Below are positions 1 through 8,825 of a stretch of DNA of 51,234 bases, in pieces; positions within the stretch are counted from its first letter, which is position 1, and each line of letters opens with the position of its first letter. The notes under the pieces were generated by a model. That model had not been told where the DNA came from. It worked only from the letters and a program-made list of their open reading frames with translations, and did no database searches. The position numbers were made by a program, and so were the translations under genes. This DNA is from Pseudomonas koreensis (GTDB lineage Bacteria > Pseudomonadota > Gammaproteobacteria > Pseudomonadales > Pseudomonadaceae): positions 1 to 51,234 of the forward strand of contig NZ_JAAQYM010000011.1 of NCBI RefSeq assembly GCF_012986595.1, written 5' to 3'.

Positions 1-15
1 TCAACCGAGGCGCGC

Positions 16-43
16 ATTCTACAGCAGCCTCATTTGCTGTCAA
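16..43 (-). promoter_or_regulatory. Strong sigma70 promoter, rRNA-operon type (proximal)
   Basis: On the minus strand there is a perfect -35 box TTGACA (38-43), a 16-base spacer and a -10 box TAGAAT (16-21), followed by the GC-rich stretch GCGCGCCTC. A GC-rich discriminator is the mark of promoters under stringent (ppGpp) control, such as rRNA promoters. It fires leftwards out of the window, so the product is not seen. The sequence looks to me like the leader of a Pseudomonas 16S rRNA operon; a tRNA operon is the alternative. Confidence 0.75.
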
Positions 44-125
44 GTGATTATTTTCAGAAGCTTTCGAAGATTTCTTCAACAACTTCAACCACTTGCGCTT
101 CCGATCTCTCGTCAGCGGGAGGCGA

Positions 126-153
126 ATAATACAGGACTGAATTTACCGGTCAA
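126..153 (-). promoter_or_regulatory. Strong sigma70 promoter, rRNA-operon type (distal)
   Basis: A second leftward promoter sits 110 bases upstream of the first: -35 TTGACC (148-153), 16-base spacer, -10 TATTAT (126-131), again followed by a GC-rich stretch (TCGCCTCCCGC). Just upstream of the -35 box (154-190) the DNA is AT-rich with short A and T runs, like an UP element. Tandem P1/P2 promoters of this make are usual for rRNA operons. Confidence 0.65.
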
Positions 154-451
154 CCCCTTCCAGAAAATTCTTTTCAAAACAAACAACTAAACCCGCTACT
201 ACTAATGACGCCGCCGTAAGCGTCGGATCTAAGGCAGGCCTCAAGGCACCTGTGTCAGGCTGCGTCTTGCGAAAATGCCCATCAGCCCTGGAGGCAGACG
301 GTGTCGTACGCCTTGAAGGCGTGCTCCATCAACAGACGCTTCATTTATGGCTGTTATTAATGGGGCCATCGCCAACGACCATCGTCTGCAACAGATTTCA
401 CTGATCGCGCACAGGTATGATCAAACCCGACCACTCCATCGGACCCACCCC
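154..451. other. Intergenic region upstream of the divergent promoters and DCC gene
   Basis: No convincing gene lies here. It holds the AT-rich block behind the distal promoter and a short palindrome, ACGCCTTGAAGGCGT, near 310-325. An open frame extends the next gene upstream to 347, but the extra 35 residues do not look like the family. No clear rightward promoter was recognised. Confidence 0.5.
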
Positions 452-904
452 ATGCCTGCCTTCCGGATTCGCCCAACTCCCGCGCCATTGCTCAATCCTG
501 GTGAGACTGTGGTTCTGTTCGATGGCGTCTGCAAGCTGTGCAACGGCTGGGCACGATTTCTGATTCGCCACGACCGCCAGCACCGAATGCGTCTGGCTTC
601 AGTGCAATCGCCAGAGGGCCAGGCACTGCTGGCATGGGCCGGTCTGCCGATGGATCAGTTCGACAGCATGGCGGTGATACGCGACCGGCATTATTGGGTG
701 CGCTCGGATGCGGTCTTCGAAGTCATCGCACTATTGCCTGACCGCTGGTGGCCGTTCAGGCTTCTACGCATCTTCCCACGGACACTTAGGGATTGGGCCT
801 ACGACCGCGTGGCGCTGAATCGCTACCGGATCTTCGGCAAGTACGACACCTGCCTGTTACCCGATCCCGATCACGAACGCCGCTTTCTGAAAGCGCAGCT
901 GTGA
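452..904 (+). CDS. DCC-family thiol-disulfide oxidoreductase (DUF393)
   Basis: A 150-residue protein if started at ATG 452. The frame is open from 347, but the added N-terminus is unlike the family and I see no better ribosome site there. The N-terminal motif VLFDGVCKLCN carries the D-x-V-C-x-x-C signature of the DCC/DUF393 family, which has a thioredoxin-like two-cysteine site. Downstream are the usual family segments around a VRSDAVFEV stretch and the C-terminal NRYRIFGK. Members are small cytoplasmic proteins of unclear substrate, thought to do thiol-disulfide exchange. It stands alone, with the carbonic anhydrase gene facing it. Confidence 0.85.
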   Translation: MPAFRIRPTPAPLLNPGETVVLFDGVCKLCNGWARFLIRHDRQHRMRLASVQSPEGQALLAWAGLPMDQFDSMAVIRDRHYWVRSDAVFEVIALLPDRWWPFRLLRIFPRTLRDWAYDRVALNRYRIFGKYDTCLLPDPDHERRFLKAQL

Positions 905-1053
905 GCGCCGGGCTACAACAGCATTGCGCACCATTGTCCCGATTTTCATCTTCGTCGCCATCATCAGGACGATCACGAACATTTCCAGAAGTGGCTTGTT
1001 CAATGAGGTCTTGTCGGCCCAGGCTTCCTGCCTTGGGCGACGTCAAGACGAAT

Positions 1054-1079
1054 GGCCGCTTTTTGGGCCGGAAGCGGCC
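1054..1079. terminator. Inverted repeat between convergent genes, possible terminator
   Basis: GGCCGCTT (1054-1061) pairs perfectly with AAGCGGCC (1072-1079) around a 10-base loop. It lies between the ends of the DCC gene (904) and the carbonic anhydrase gene (1115). On the minus strand the T run comes just before the stem rather than after it, so it is not a textbook intrinsic terminator. Confidence 0.35.
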
Positions 1080-1114
1080 GTCAAAAAATGGCTATTTCCG
1101 GCCTGTTCCGCGCC

Positions 1115-1774
1115 TTACAACTGTTTGCCGTCACGCGCAGCAATCGCCACGGTGGCCGGCGATTCAGCCAGGGGAACGAAGCGTCGGGTTGCGCCATCCA
1201 GTGCGTCGATGCACCCCGCCTCGATGTCGTAGACCCAACCGTGCAGATTCAGGCGCCCTTGCTCGAGAGCGAGGGCCACGGAGGGATGCGTTCGCAGGTT
1301 CGCCAGTTGGGCGATTACGTTTTCGCGTACCAGGCCATCGAGCTTCGCGCGGGGCGTGTCGAACTCGTGGGCGGCGTTAATCGCTTTCGCGGCGTCCGAG
1401 TGACGCAGCCAGTTGGCGACCGCCGGAAGGTGATCCAGGCAGGTGCAGCGTGAAATCGCGCCCATCGCCCCGCAGTCCGAGTGACCGCAGATCACGATGT
1501 CCTGTACGCCGAGCACGGCGACCGCATATTCGACGGTGGCCGAGACACCGCCCGGTTCAGGGCCGTACGACGGCACAATGTTGCCGGCGTTGCGAATCAC
1601 GAACAGTTCGCCAGGTTCACGCTGCGTCAGGAGTTCGGGCACGACACGGCTGTCCGAGCAGGTGACGAACAACGCCTTCGGATTTTGTGCCGTTGCAAGT
1701 TGCTTGAACAGCTCGACGCGTTGCGGGTAAACCTCGCGCTGAAAGCGCAGAAAGCCGTCGATAATGTCACGCAT
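1115..1774 (-). CDS. Beta-class carbonic anhydrase
   Basis: A 219-residue enzyme that interconverts CO2 and bicarbonate in the cytoplasm. The beta-class zinc site is complete: Cys39 and Asp41-x-Arg43 in TCSDSR, and His98 with Cys101 in CGHSDCGAMG. The length is normal for the family. The ATG start is supported by GGAGG seven bases upstream. It appears monocistronic. Nothing nearby (no cyanase, no sulfate transporter) gives it a special role, so supply of bicarbonate for biosynthesis and pH control is the default view. Confidence 0.95.
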   Translation of the reverse strand: MRDIIDGFLRFQREVYPQRVELFKQLATAQNPKALFVTCSDSRVVPELLTQREPGELFVIRNAGNIVPSYGPEPGGVSATVEYAVAVLGVQDIVICGHSDCGAMGAISRCTCLDHLPAVANWLRHSDAAKAINAAHEFDTPRAKLDGLVRENVIAQLANLRTHPSVALALEQGRLNLHGWVYDIEAGCIDALDGATRRFVPLAESPATVAIAARDGKQL

Positions 1775-2042
1775 GATGTCCTCCAGAAGCGAATGCCAGG
1801 TGCTGGCACGAGCAGTCGATCCGCTGCCGTGCCTGGGTGGCCGTCATTATTGCAGAGGTCGCGTGCGTTGGCTGTACTTGATCAACGATGTCCGTCAGGC
1901 CGCGACCAGCGCCCTTCCCCAGTGAAAGAAGAAATCTGCGCGACTGTCGTTGCGGCAGAAACCGCCAGGCACCGGTGTCTAAAAAAACCGCCGCCACTCA
2001 TAATGCCGCCCTTCCCTACTCACCCATCCAAGTTCGCCAGCC

Positions 2043-2621
2043 ATGCCTGAAGAGTTCGAAGTCCCCAGCCCCCACGAGCAACATATCGAGCACACCACCC
2101 ATCACGCCCACGCGCAAGGCGATCGCTTCGCCAGCAAGATTGCGGTAATGACCGCGATCATGGCGACGGTCGGCGCACTGATGAGCTATCAGGCCGGCTC
2201 GACGGAAAGCGAGGCGGCCATGGACAAAAACAACGCGGCCATCCAGAAGACCGAAGCCGCCAACGAATGGAACTACTACCAGGCCAAGTCCAGTCGACAG
2301 AATCTGTCGGACCTGGCCAGCCACCTGCCGGGGCTGGACTCCGCCCATTACGCTGCCGAGGCGCGGCGCTACGGCGAGCAGAAGGAGGAGGCGCGCAAGA
2401 AGGCTGAAGCACTTGAACAGCAGGCGCACGAGTGGGACGAGAAGTCAGAGCAGGCGCTGCACCAGCATCACCGCTGGGCCCAGGCGATGACCGCGATCCA
2501 GATCGCCATTTCACTGGCGGCCATCACCTTGCTGACGCGCAAGGAGTGGCTCAGGCGCGTCTCGTTCGGAGCTGCGGGCGCGGGAGTCATGTTGGGTTCG
2601 CTGGCCTGGCTGCATATTTGA
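2043..2621 (+). CDS. DUF4337 membrane protein
   Basis: A 192-residue protein of the DUF4337 family, function unknown. A His-rich, acidic N-terminus (residues 1-28) precedes a hydrophobic segment at about 31-50. A long charged, Ala- and Glu-rich stretch likely to form a coiled coil follows (about 60-145). Two more hydrophobic segments are at about 147-164 and 173-191. This suggests inner-membrane anchoring at both ends with a helical domain between. Its end lies 23 bases from the end of the convergent cyclic-di-GMP gene. Confidence 0.8.
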   Translation: MPEEFEVPSPHEQHIEHTTHHAHAQGDRFASKIAVMTAIMATVGALMSYQAGSTESEAAMDKNNAAIQKTEAANEWNYYQAKSSRQNLSDLASHLPGLDSAHYAAEARRYGEQKEEARKKAEALEQQAHEWDEKSEQALHQHHRWAQAMTAIQIAISLAAITLLTRKEWLRRVSFGAAGAGVMLGSLAWLHI

Positions 2622-2644
2622 GCCAGGTTGAATAGCGCATCCCT

Positions 2645-4858
2645 TCAAGCACCAAGCGTCTCGGTGGCCAGGAACATCTCGAGTGCGGCGAACGGCATCG
2701 GTTTGGCAAAGTAATAGCCCTGGAAAATATCGCAGCGGCTGCCCTTGAGAAAATTTACCTGAGACGCCGTTTCCACGCCTTCTGCGACCACCGACAGGCT
2801 GAGGTGGTGGGCCATGGAAATAATGCCTTGAGTGATTGCTGCGTCGTGATGATCGGTGGCGATGTCCTCGATGAACGAGCGGTCAACTTTGATTTTGTCG
2901 ATGGGCAATCGCTTGAGGTAGCTGAGGCTGGAAAAACCGGTGCCAAAATCATCGAGCGCAATGCGTACACCCAGGGCCTTGAGCCGGTGTAGCGTATCGA
3001 TTGCCTGTTCAACGTTATGCAGCAGGAGTGACTCGGTAATCTCCAGCTCCAACTGCCCGGGGCTGAGTCCGTACAAGCTGAGCACTGCCTGGATAGACTC
3101 AACGAACTGGCCACGCTGGAAATGCATCGGCGAAATGTTCACGGCCATGACGATGTCTCCAAGGCCCTGATCAACGAGTTGACGTAACTGTGCGCAGGCC
3201 TTGTCGAGTACCCAGCGGCTCAGCGGGATGATTTGCCCGCTTTCTTCAGCCACCGGCACAAATACCGCCGGAGAGATGAATCCCTTTTCCGGATGCTCCC
3301 AGCGCAACAAGGCTTCGATGCCGACCACCCGCCCCGTTCGCGCGTCCATCTGCGGTTGATAATGCAACTGAAGCGATTGCGTTTCGATCGCCTTTTGCAG
3401 GTCATTGCGCAGGCTCGCGTGCTCGCAGACCCGCTGGTTGAGATCGCTGGTGTACCACTGGAAATTGTTGCGCCCCTGCTGCTTGGCCTTGTACATGGCC
3501 ATGTCCGCCTGCTGGATCAATTGCATAGGCTGCTCGATGTGACCGTCGCTCAGGGTGATACCGATACTCGCGCTCACGTGCAGGTCAATGCCCTGGATGC
3601 AGTAGGGTCTGGCAATGCTGGCCATCAGGCGTTCAGCCACTGGCACCACGTCCTCGTCACGAAGCAGGTCCGGCAGCAGAACGATAAACTCGTCGCCCCC
3701 CATGCGCACGATGGTATCGCCGGGACGCACCTGCTGTGTCATGCGCTGCGCCACCTCGATCAGCACCTGATCGCCGAAATAATGCCCGATCGAGTCGTTG
3801 ATGGATTTGAATCCATCCAGATCGATGCACATCACCGCCAGTCGGCGCTTGCGACGATGACTGATGTGACAATCCAGAATAAGCCGGCCTTCAAGGGACG
3901 CACGGTTGAGCAAGCCGGTCAGCCCGTCATGGCAGGCGTTGAAGCTCAACTGGCGCTCGTAATGCTTCTGCTCGCTGACGTCGCGGGCAATGCCAAATAC
4001 ACCGACAATCGCCCCGTTGACCATGATCGGCAGGTTGGAAATGTCCATGGTCAACAGTTTCCCGTTCTCGTCGAGAACCCGTGCTTCGAATCGTTGAGGC
4101 TCTCCCGCGCGTGCGGCAGCAAAATGCCGACTGACCCGTTGCAGGTCTTCTTCGAGCACCAGGCGCGAAAAGTGATGACCTATGAAATCGCTTGCCGTGT
4201 CCGGTTTCAGCTTCAGGCCTGCGGTATTCACACTCTGAATGTTACCGGCCAGATCGAGGGCGAAAACCGGGTTGGGGTTGTAGGTGAACAAAGAACGAAA
4301 ACGTTGTTCGCTTTCTTCCAGACACTGACCATCACGCTCATGACGGATTGCAATCGCCGCCAATTGGGCCGCGCTGGTCAGCCGTTGAATCTGCGCCTCA
4401 CTTGGCCCGTTGACTCGATTCTGGTACAGCGCAAACGTCCCTACCACGCGCCCCTGATGCGAGAACAATGGCAGCGACCAGCAGGCCCGCAGATTGTATC
4501 CAAGCGCCAGGTTCCGAAACCGCTCCCAGCTCGGATCCCGGGCAATGTCCTCGGTGACCACCAGCTCACGCCGAAAGGCCGCTGTACCGCAGGTTCCTTC
4601 CTGCGGACCGATGGGCATGCCATGGATGGCCTGACTGTATTCAGGCGGCAGCCCGGGTGCAGCACCACTAAGCAGGTGCTTGCCCTGCGTATCGGTGAGC
4701 AATATCGAACAAAGGGTGTCAGGGTCTTGCGCGTCGAGCATTGAACAGATGGCGGCAAGAATCTCGTCCAATTGCTGATTGGTCGCGATCATGCCAAGAA
4801 TGTCACGTTGCGACTCGGGAAGACCCACGCCGTGATAGCTCGTGCAGGGGGTATTCAT
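2645..4858 (-). CDS. GAF-PAS-GGDEF-EAL cyclic-di-GMP turnover protein
   Basis: A 737-residue cytoplasmic protein with no membrane segment. Domains in order: GAF (about 20-175), PAS (about 185-300), GGDEF (about 305-465) and EAL (about 480-730). The cyclase motif GGDEF is intact and is preceded by RPGD five residues upstream, matching the RxxD inhibitory site that binds c-di-GMP. The phosphodiesterase half keeps EALLRW, ITES, DDFGTGFSS and AEGVE, so both activities could exist; which dominates cannot be told. The GAF and PAS domains suggest control by a small ligand or redox state. The start at ATG 4858 has AGGA upstream. It is probably a single-gene unit. Confidence 0.93.
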   Translation of the reverse strand: MNTPCTSYHGVGLPESQRDILGMIATNQQLDEILAAICSMLDAQDPDTLCSILLTDTQGKHLLSGAAPGLPPEYSQAIHGMPIGPQEGTCGTAAFRRELVVTEDIARDPSWERFRNLALGYNLRACWSLPLFSHQGRVVGTFALYQNRVNGPSEAQIQRLTSAAQLAAIAIRHERDGQCLEESEQRFRSLFTYNPNPVFALDLAGNIQSVNTAGLKLKPDTASDFIGHHFSRLVLEEDLQRVSRHFAAARAGEPQRFEARVLDENGKLLTMDISNLPIMVNGAIVGVFGIARDVSEQKHYERQLSFNACHDGLTGLLNRASLEGRLILDCHISHRRKRRLAVMCIDLDGFKSINDSIGHYFGDQVLIEVAQRMTQQVRPGDTIVRMGGDEFIVLLPDLLRDEDVVPVAERLMASIARPYCIQGIDLHVSASIGITLSDGHIEQPMQLIQQADMAMYKAKQQGRNNFQWYTSDLNQRVCEHASLRNDLQKAIETQSLQLHYQPQMDARTGRVVGIEALLRWEHPEKGFISPAVFVPVAEESGQIIPLSRWVLDKACAQLRQLVDQGLGDIVMAVNISPMHFQRGQFVESIQAVLSLYGLSPGQLELEITESLLLHNVEQAIDTLHRLKALGVRIALDDFGTGFSSLSYLKRLPIDKIKVDRSFIEDIATDHHDAAITQGIISMAHHLSLSVVAEGVETASQVNFLKGSRCDIFQGYYFAKPMPFAALEMFLATETLGA

Positions 4859-5077
4859 GTGGTTCCTGAGGACTGCCGAGACTATCCGTTCGTCATAGCG
4901 TCTGGAAAAGTGAGCGGCCGGGCACAGTCCAACCGCACCCCGAGCACTCTTTATAAGGCAGTGCCGCCGTCATAAGAAAGACTCAGATCAACGATAAAAG
5001 ACCGCATCAGATTGGCCAGGGTCGCCCGGCGACTGCGAACCTCGCCGCCCCTTTTATCCCAAGGCGAGGTTGACCGT

Positions 5078-5512
5078 TCAATCAGCGTCGACCCGCAGTT
5101 CCCGCACAAGAAACGCCAAGGACTCCACGCTACCGTGATGATTATTGGCCGAACGCTGCGCATCCCATGACATGGCATCGTCAACGCAGAAATCGCCCGC
5201 GCACTCCAGGCTCAGATCGTTATCAAACAGGCCGAGCGGAACCCACACATAAGGCGATCCGCGCAGCGGGTTGGGCACGGTCGAACCACAATCGGCACAG
5301 AAGTCGTTTCTGTAACCGCTAGGCTTAACCCAGCTGCTGATCGAATCCTGCCCTGCTTCCCAGCGGAAATCGTCGACGCCGACCAGCGTGGCGAGGTTGT
5401 GACCGACACCGGTTTGCCTGCGGCACAATGAGCAGTGGCAGCGGTAGAAAAAGCGTGGTTTAACCGAAAGACTGAAGCGTACTGCGCTGCAAAGACACTG
5501 CCCTGTGGTCAT
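5078..5512 (-). CDS. GFA-family (glutathione-dependent formaldehyde-activating fold) zinc protein
   Basis: A 144-residue protein of the GFA/CENP-V fold. The zinc-binding cysteines are seen as CLC near residue 6, RCHCSLCRR near 24-32 and CADCGS near 72-77. Family members bind zinc; only some have been linked to glutathione-formaldehyde chemistry, so the substrate here is unknown. The ATG has AAGGAG-like sequence just upstream. It does not form an operon with the genes on either side. Confidence 0.88.
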   Translation of the reverse strand: MTTGQCLCSAVRFSLSVKPRFFYRCHCSLCRRQTGVGHNLATLVGVDDFRWEAGQDSISSWVKPSGYRNDFCADCGSTVPNPLRGSPYVWVPLGLFDNDLSLECAGDFCVDDAMSWDAQRSANNHHGSVESLAFLVRELRVDAD

Positions 5513-5523
5513 GGGTTTCTCCT

Positions 5524-5742
5524 TTGGACGTCCATGCTGGAGTTACTTATGGTCAAAGCCGCATTCTAACCCTGCGAGCGCTCAGCAGTGACTCAAATGA
5601 ACCGCCCGGAAGACGTCCCCGGTCAGTGGATACGCTGATTCTCACGGTGCCGAGCCAACACAACGGGGCTTGGCGCATCGGGGCGCTGGAGCGTGTGACG
5701 CTCACCCATCCGCGCACCGGTGAAGCCATCCTGCGCGAATAA
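5524..5742 (+). CDS. Doubtful 72-residue ORF, possible gene remnant
   Basis: An open frame of 72 residues between the GFA gene and the fasciclin gene. I do not recognise it. The last half (TVPSQHNGAWRIGALERVTLTHPRTGEAILRE) reads like ordinary protein, while the first half is low in recognisable structure and lacks a good ribosome site. It could be the tail of a decayed gene or chance. The remaining DNA up to 5849 holds only the leader of the fasciclin gene. Confidence 0.2.
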   Translation: MDVHAGVTYGQSRILTLRALSSDSNEPPGRRPRSVDTLILTVPSQHNGAWRIGALERVTLTHPRTGEAILRE

Positions 5743-5849
5743 CCGGCCAGCCCAAAAAAGTATTTCGCCCGGCGCTGCATCCGTTTCCGGCGCTGCTGCG
5801 TACATTCATCACCCTCATTCGAAGGGTCGAAGAATCAAGGAGACGCACC

Positions 5850-6410
5850 ATGCACTCGCTCATCAAACGCCTTGCTGTCGCTTGTTTCACCCTGCTTGCT
5901 CTTGGAGCTGGATCCAGCTTCGCTGCCGATACCGTGATGGTCGGTGGCGCGGCCATGTATCCAACCAAAACCATCGTCGAAAACGCGGTCAACTCCAAGG
6001 ATCACACGACGCTCGTCGCAGCGGTCAAAGCCGCCGGGCTAGTGGATACGCTCAACAGCAAGGGACCGTTCACGGTCTTCGCCCCCACCAATGAGGCGTT
6101 CGCAAAATTGCCCGCCGGCACTGTTGATACCTTGGTCAAGCCCGAACACAAAGCCGACCTGACCAAGATCCTGACCTACCACGTGGTGGCCGGTACACAC
6201 ACCGCCAAACAGTTGATGGACCAGACGAAAATGCACGGCGGCAAAGTGATGCTGAAAACCGTCCAGGGCGAATCGCTGACCGTGATGCTGCACGATGGCA
6301 AGTTGTCGCTGGAGGACGCCAAAGGAGGCAAGTCGGCCATTACCATTGCTGACGTCATGCAATCCAATGGCGTGATTCACGTGGTCGACACGGTGCTGAT
6401 GCCCAATTGA
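5850..6410 (+). CDS. Exported fasciclin (FAS1) domain protein
   Basis: A 186-residue protein with a clear signal peptide (about 1-25, ending SSFA-AD) and one FAS1 domain (about 40-185). The conserved FAS1 blocks are visible: GPFTVFAPTNEAF near residue 70, a TYHVV segment near 109, and the closing NGVIHVVDTVLMP. FAS1 domains mediate adhesion or protein contacts, and the protein is probably periplasmic or secreted. AAGGAG lies at good spacing before ATG 5850. A hairpin follows the gene, so it is probably transcribed alone. Confidence 0.93.
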   Translation: MHSLIKRLAVACFTLLALGAGSSFAADTVMVGGAAMYPTKTIVENAVNSKDHTTLVAAVKAAGLVDTLNSKGPFTVFAPTNEAFAKLPAGTVDTLVKPEHKADLTKILTYHVVAGTHTAKQLMDQTKMHGGKVMLKTVQGESLTVMLHDGKLSLEDAKGGKSAITIADVMQSNGVIHVVDTVLMPN

Positions 6411-6422
6411 TCGCCTGACGTT

Positions 6423-6454
6423 GGCGGGCCCTCGGCAGAGGGTCCGCCTCGGGT
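6423..6454 (+). terminator. Intrinsic terminator after the fasciclin gene
   Basis: GGCGGGCCCTC (6423-6433) and GAGGGTCCGCC (6438-6448) form an 11-pair stem, with one G-T pair, around a four-base loop. A T-richer tract (GGTGGTTTT) follows shortly after. It begins about 12 bases after the fasciclin stop codon. Confidence 0.7.
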
Positions 6455-6526
6455 GGTTTTCTGGCATTGATTGTTCCTTCGGAATCGGCACAATGGCCGG
6501 CTTTTTCTCGACAGGAAGTCCCCCCC

Positions 6527-7063
6527 TTGCAACGGATTGTGATTCTCGGCAACGCCGGTAGCGGCAAGTCCACCCTGGCCCGCGCCCTGGGTCAGCGCCT
6601 GAACCTGGCGGTCATCCACCTCGACACCTTGTTCTGGGAGCCCGGCTGGACCGAACCGGACGCCGAGCAGTTTCGCGCCCGGGTCAGCGCAGCGGTGGCA
6701 GCCGATGCCTGGGTGTGTGAAGGCAACTACGCAAGGCGAACCTTCGACCTGCGCCTGCCGCGCGCCGACCTGATCATTTGGCTCGATACCCCCCGCCTCA
6801 CCTGTTTCACGCGAGTCATACAGCGAAGCGTGATGAAGCGCCCTCGAACTGACCAGCCAACGGGTTGTGAAGAGAAGCTTGACCGGGCTTTTGTGCAATT
6901 TCTGAAGTTCGTCTGGACCTTTGACCGCGCCTACCGACCGGGGATTGAAAAGGTGCGCCTGGCCATCGGCCCGGACATTCCTGTGGTCCACCTGCGAGGC
7001 CGGCGGCAAATAGCTGAATTTATCGATGGATTGATCGCTAACCCCGCAATCTGCCAAGAGTGA
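6527..7063 (+). CDS. P-loop NTPase, adenylate-kinase-like / FlaR-type topology modulation family
   Basis: A 178-residue protein if started at TTG 6527, where AGGAAG stands eight bases upstream. The frame is open from 6467, but the extra 20 residues lack a ribosome site and the fold begins at RIVILGNAGSGKST, the Walker A loop. The motifs HLDTLFWEPGW and CEGNYARRTFDLRLPRADLIIWLD match the small kinase-like family annotated as topology modulation protein or AAA family ATPase. It is probably a cytosolic nucleotide- or small-molecule kinase; the substrate is unknown. Confidence 0.8.
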   Translation: MQRIVILGNAGSGKSTLARALGQRLNLAVIHLDTLFWEPGWTEPDAEQFRARVSAAVAADAWVCEGNYARRTFDLRLPRADLIIWLDTPRLTCFTRVIQRSVMKRPRTDQPTGCEEKLDRAFVQFLKFVWTFDRAYRPGIEKVRLAIGPDIPVVHLRGRRQIAEFIDGLIANPAICQE

Positions 7064-7144
7064 ACGTGCTTGCCGGCAATCTGTCGGATTGCACAAGTGC
7101 TCAGCGGTGTCGGCATGCCGCAGCGAACGTCATAGAGGGCCAGC

Positions 7145-8149
7145 ATGGACACCGAAAAACTCGAATTCGGCGCGAACGACGTCGCGCAAATGCAGCGTTT
7201 CAACAAGACCCTCGCCTGGCTGCCTCGGTTTCGCGTCCGCAATCGCCTCACGCCGCGTCTGATCCAGACCTTGCTGCGCGTCAGCCAAAAGGCCGGCGCG
7301 GACAAACTGCGCAAACATGGCCTCGAAGCCGAAAACACCGTGATTGATGCAAACGGCCTCCCACTGCCGTTGCGGATTATCCGACCCAAAGGCAAAGCAC
7401 GGGGCGTGGTGCTGGATTTTCATGGCGGTGGCTGGGTCATCGGCAACCCGCAGATGAACGACGAACTGAACGCGGGCATGGTCAATGCGTGCAACGTGGC
7501 GGTGGTCTCGGTGGATTATCGGTTGGCGATCAACACGCCGGTCGAGGGGTTGCTGGCAGATTGTCTGGCTGCCGCTCGCTGGTTGCTCGGCTGCAAGGAA
7601 TTCGCGGATCTGCCGGTGATCGTCGTCGGGGAATCGGCGGGTGGGCATCTCGCGGCCGCGACATTATTGGGGCTGCAATCTTCGCCCGAACTGTTGAAGC
7701 GCATTCACGGGGCGCTGCTCTATTACGGCGTCTATGACCTGACTGGAACTGCCAGCGTCCGCGCGGCGACTGCCGACACGCTGGTGCTGGACGGCCCGGG
7801 CATGGTTGAAGCGCTACGCCTGTTGACCCCGGACCGCAGCGACGCGCAACGCCAGCAACCGCCGCTGTCACCGCTGTACGGCGACTTTACCGGCATGCCC
7901 CCTGCGCTGATGTTCGCCGGCGAGCTGGACCCGTTGCGCGACGACACCCTCGAGCTGGCCGCACGCTGGAACGCATCGGCAGCGGTTGAAGCACACCTGC
8001 TGCCCGCTTGCGCCCATGGGTTTATTCACTTCCCGACGGCGATGGCCGAGCGGGTGCTGGCGCACAGCCGAGCGTGGATCAATCTTCGGATCGCGGCGCA
8101 GCAAGCCACAGTCGACCGTGGCGCTCAGCTCACGCCAGCAACTCGGTAA
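7145..8149 (+). CDS. Alpha/beta hydrolase of the hormone-sensitive-lipase family
   Basis: A 334-residue esterase. The oxyanion motif HGGGW (93-97) and the nucleophile elbow GESAGG (Ser164) mark the HSL (bacterial family IV) group. Asp262 in GELDPLRD and His291 in CAHGF complete the likely triad. No signal peptide is seen, so it should be cytoplasmic. It likely hydrolyses short-chain esters, natural substrate unknown. Its last 20 bases overlap the end of the convergent trmK gene. Confidence 0.9.
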   Translation: MDTEKLEFGANDVAQMQRFNKTLAWLPRFRVRNRLTPRLIQTLLRVSQKAGADKLRKHGLEAENTVIDANGLPLPLRIIRPKGKARGVVLDFHGGGWVIGNPQMNDELNAGMVNACNVAVVSVDYRLAINTPVEGLLADCLAAARWLLGCKEFADLPVIVVGESAGGHLAAATLLGLQSSPELLKRIHGALLYYGVYDLTGTASVRAATADTLVLDGPGMVEALRLLTPDRSDAQRQQPPLSPLYGDFTGMPPALMFAGELDPLRDDTLELAARWNASAAVEAHLLPACAHGFIHFPTAMAERVLAHSRAWINLRIAAQQATVDRGAQLTPATR

Positions 8150-8825
8150 TCCACTGGATCTGCTGCGCCGTTTCCTGCAACTTTTCTTCGGGCACGGCCT
8201 GGCGCGCCTGGGTGAAGCCGGTCAGGGTTTTCTGCTTTTTGCGCAACAAGCGCTGCCATTTGGCGAGAAAGGCCGGGCTGCGCGCCTGCATCTGCAGCGG
8301 GCCGAAGTACAGTTGTGCGGCGCTGTACGCCACCGGCCCGGAGCGCTCAGCGACGATGATTTCGTAGAAAAACCGGTTTTCCTGCAGCACGTCCTCGACA
8401 ACGATGCAGTAGCCATTTTCCATCAGCCATTGACGCAGCGGCTGCTCGCCACCGTTGGGTTGCAAGATCAGCCGCTCGTGCCCGCTCAAGCGCGCCTTGC
8501 CGCTGTCCAGGATGTCGCGGATGGTCTCCCCGCCCATGCCGCACAGGCTGATCGCGGTGATTGCGTCGCCCGGCTCGATCGCCGCCAGACCACTGGCATG
8601 CCGCACGGTGATGTGCGCTTGCAGATCGTTGTCGCGCACCGTGCGCACCGCTGCGTGGAACGGCGTCAACGCCACCTCGCCGGCCACCGCCGCCACTATG
8701 ACGCCACGGCGCATCAGCGCCACCGGCAGATAACCGTGATCCGAGCCGATATCCGCCAACCGCGCGCCCGCCGGCACCTGCGCCGCCACGCGCTCCAGGC
8801 GCATGGACAAAGTGTGTTCGTTCAA
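8130..8825 (-). CDS. trmK: tRNA (adenine(22)-N1)-methyltransferase TrmK
   Basis: A 231-residue class I SAM-dependent methyltransferase of the TrmK (YqfN) family, which methylates N1 of A22 in tRNA. The SAM-binding loop ADIGSDHGYLP (about 24-34) is present, along with CGMGGETI (about 94-101) and LQPNGG (about 120), both typical of the family. The C-terminal part is helical and basic. The best start is TTG 8825 with GGAAGAGG upstream; an ATG seven codons later (8804) is possible. It appears monocistronic. Confidence 0.88.
   Translation of the reverse strand: MNEHTLSMRLERVAAQVPAGARLADIGSDHGYLPVALMRRGVIVAAVAGEVALTPFHAAVRTVRDNDLQAHITVRHASGLAAIEPGDAITAISLCGMGGETIRDILDSGKARLSGHERLILQPNGGEQPLRQWLMENGYCIVVEDVLQENRFFYEIIVAERSGPVAYSAAQLYFGPLQMQARSPAFLAKWQRLLRKKQKTLTGFTQARQAVPEEKLQETAQQIQWITELLA

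Noticed and set aside
347..451. Longer N-terminus for the DCC-family protein
   Set aside because: The added 35 residues do not match the family and there is no ribosome site at 347.
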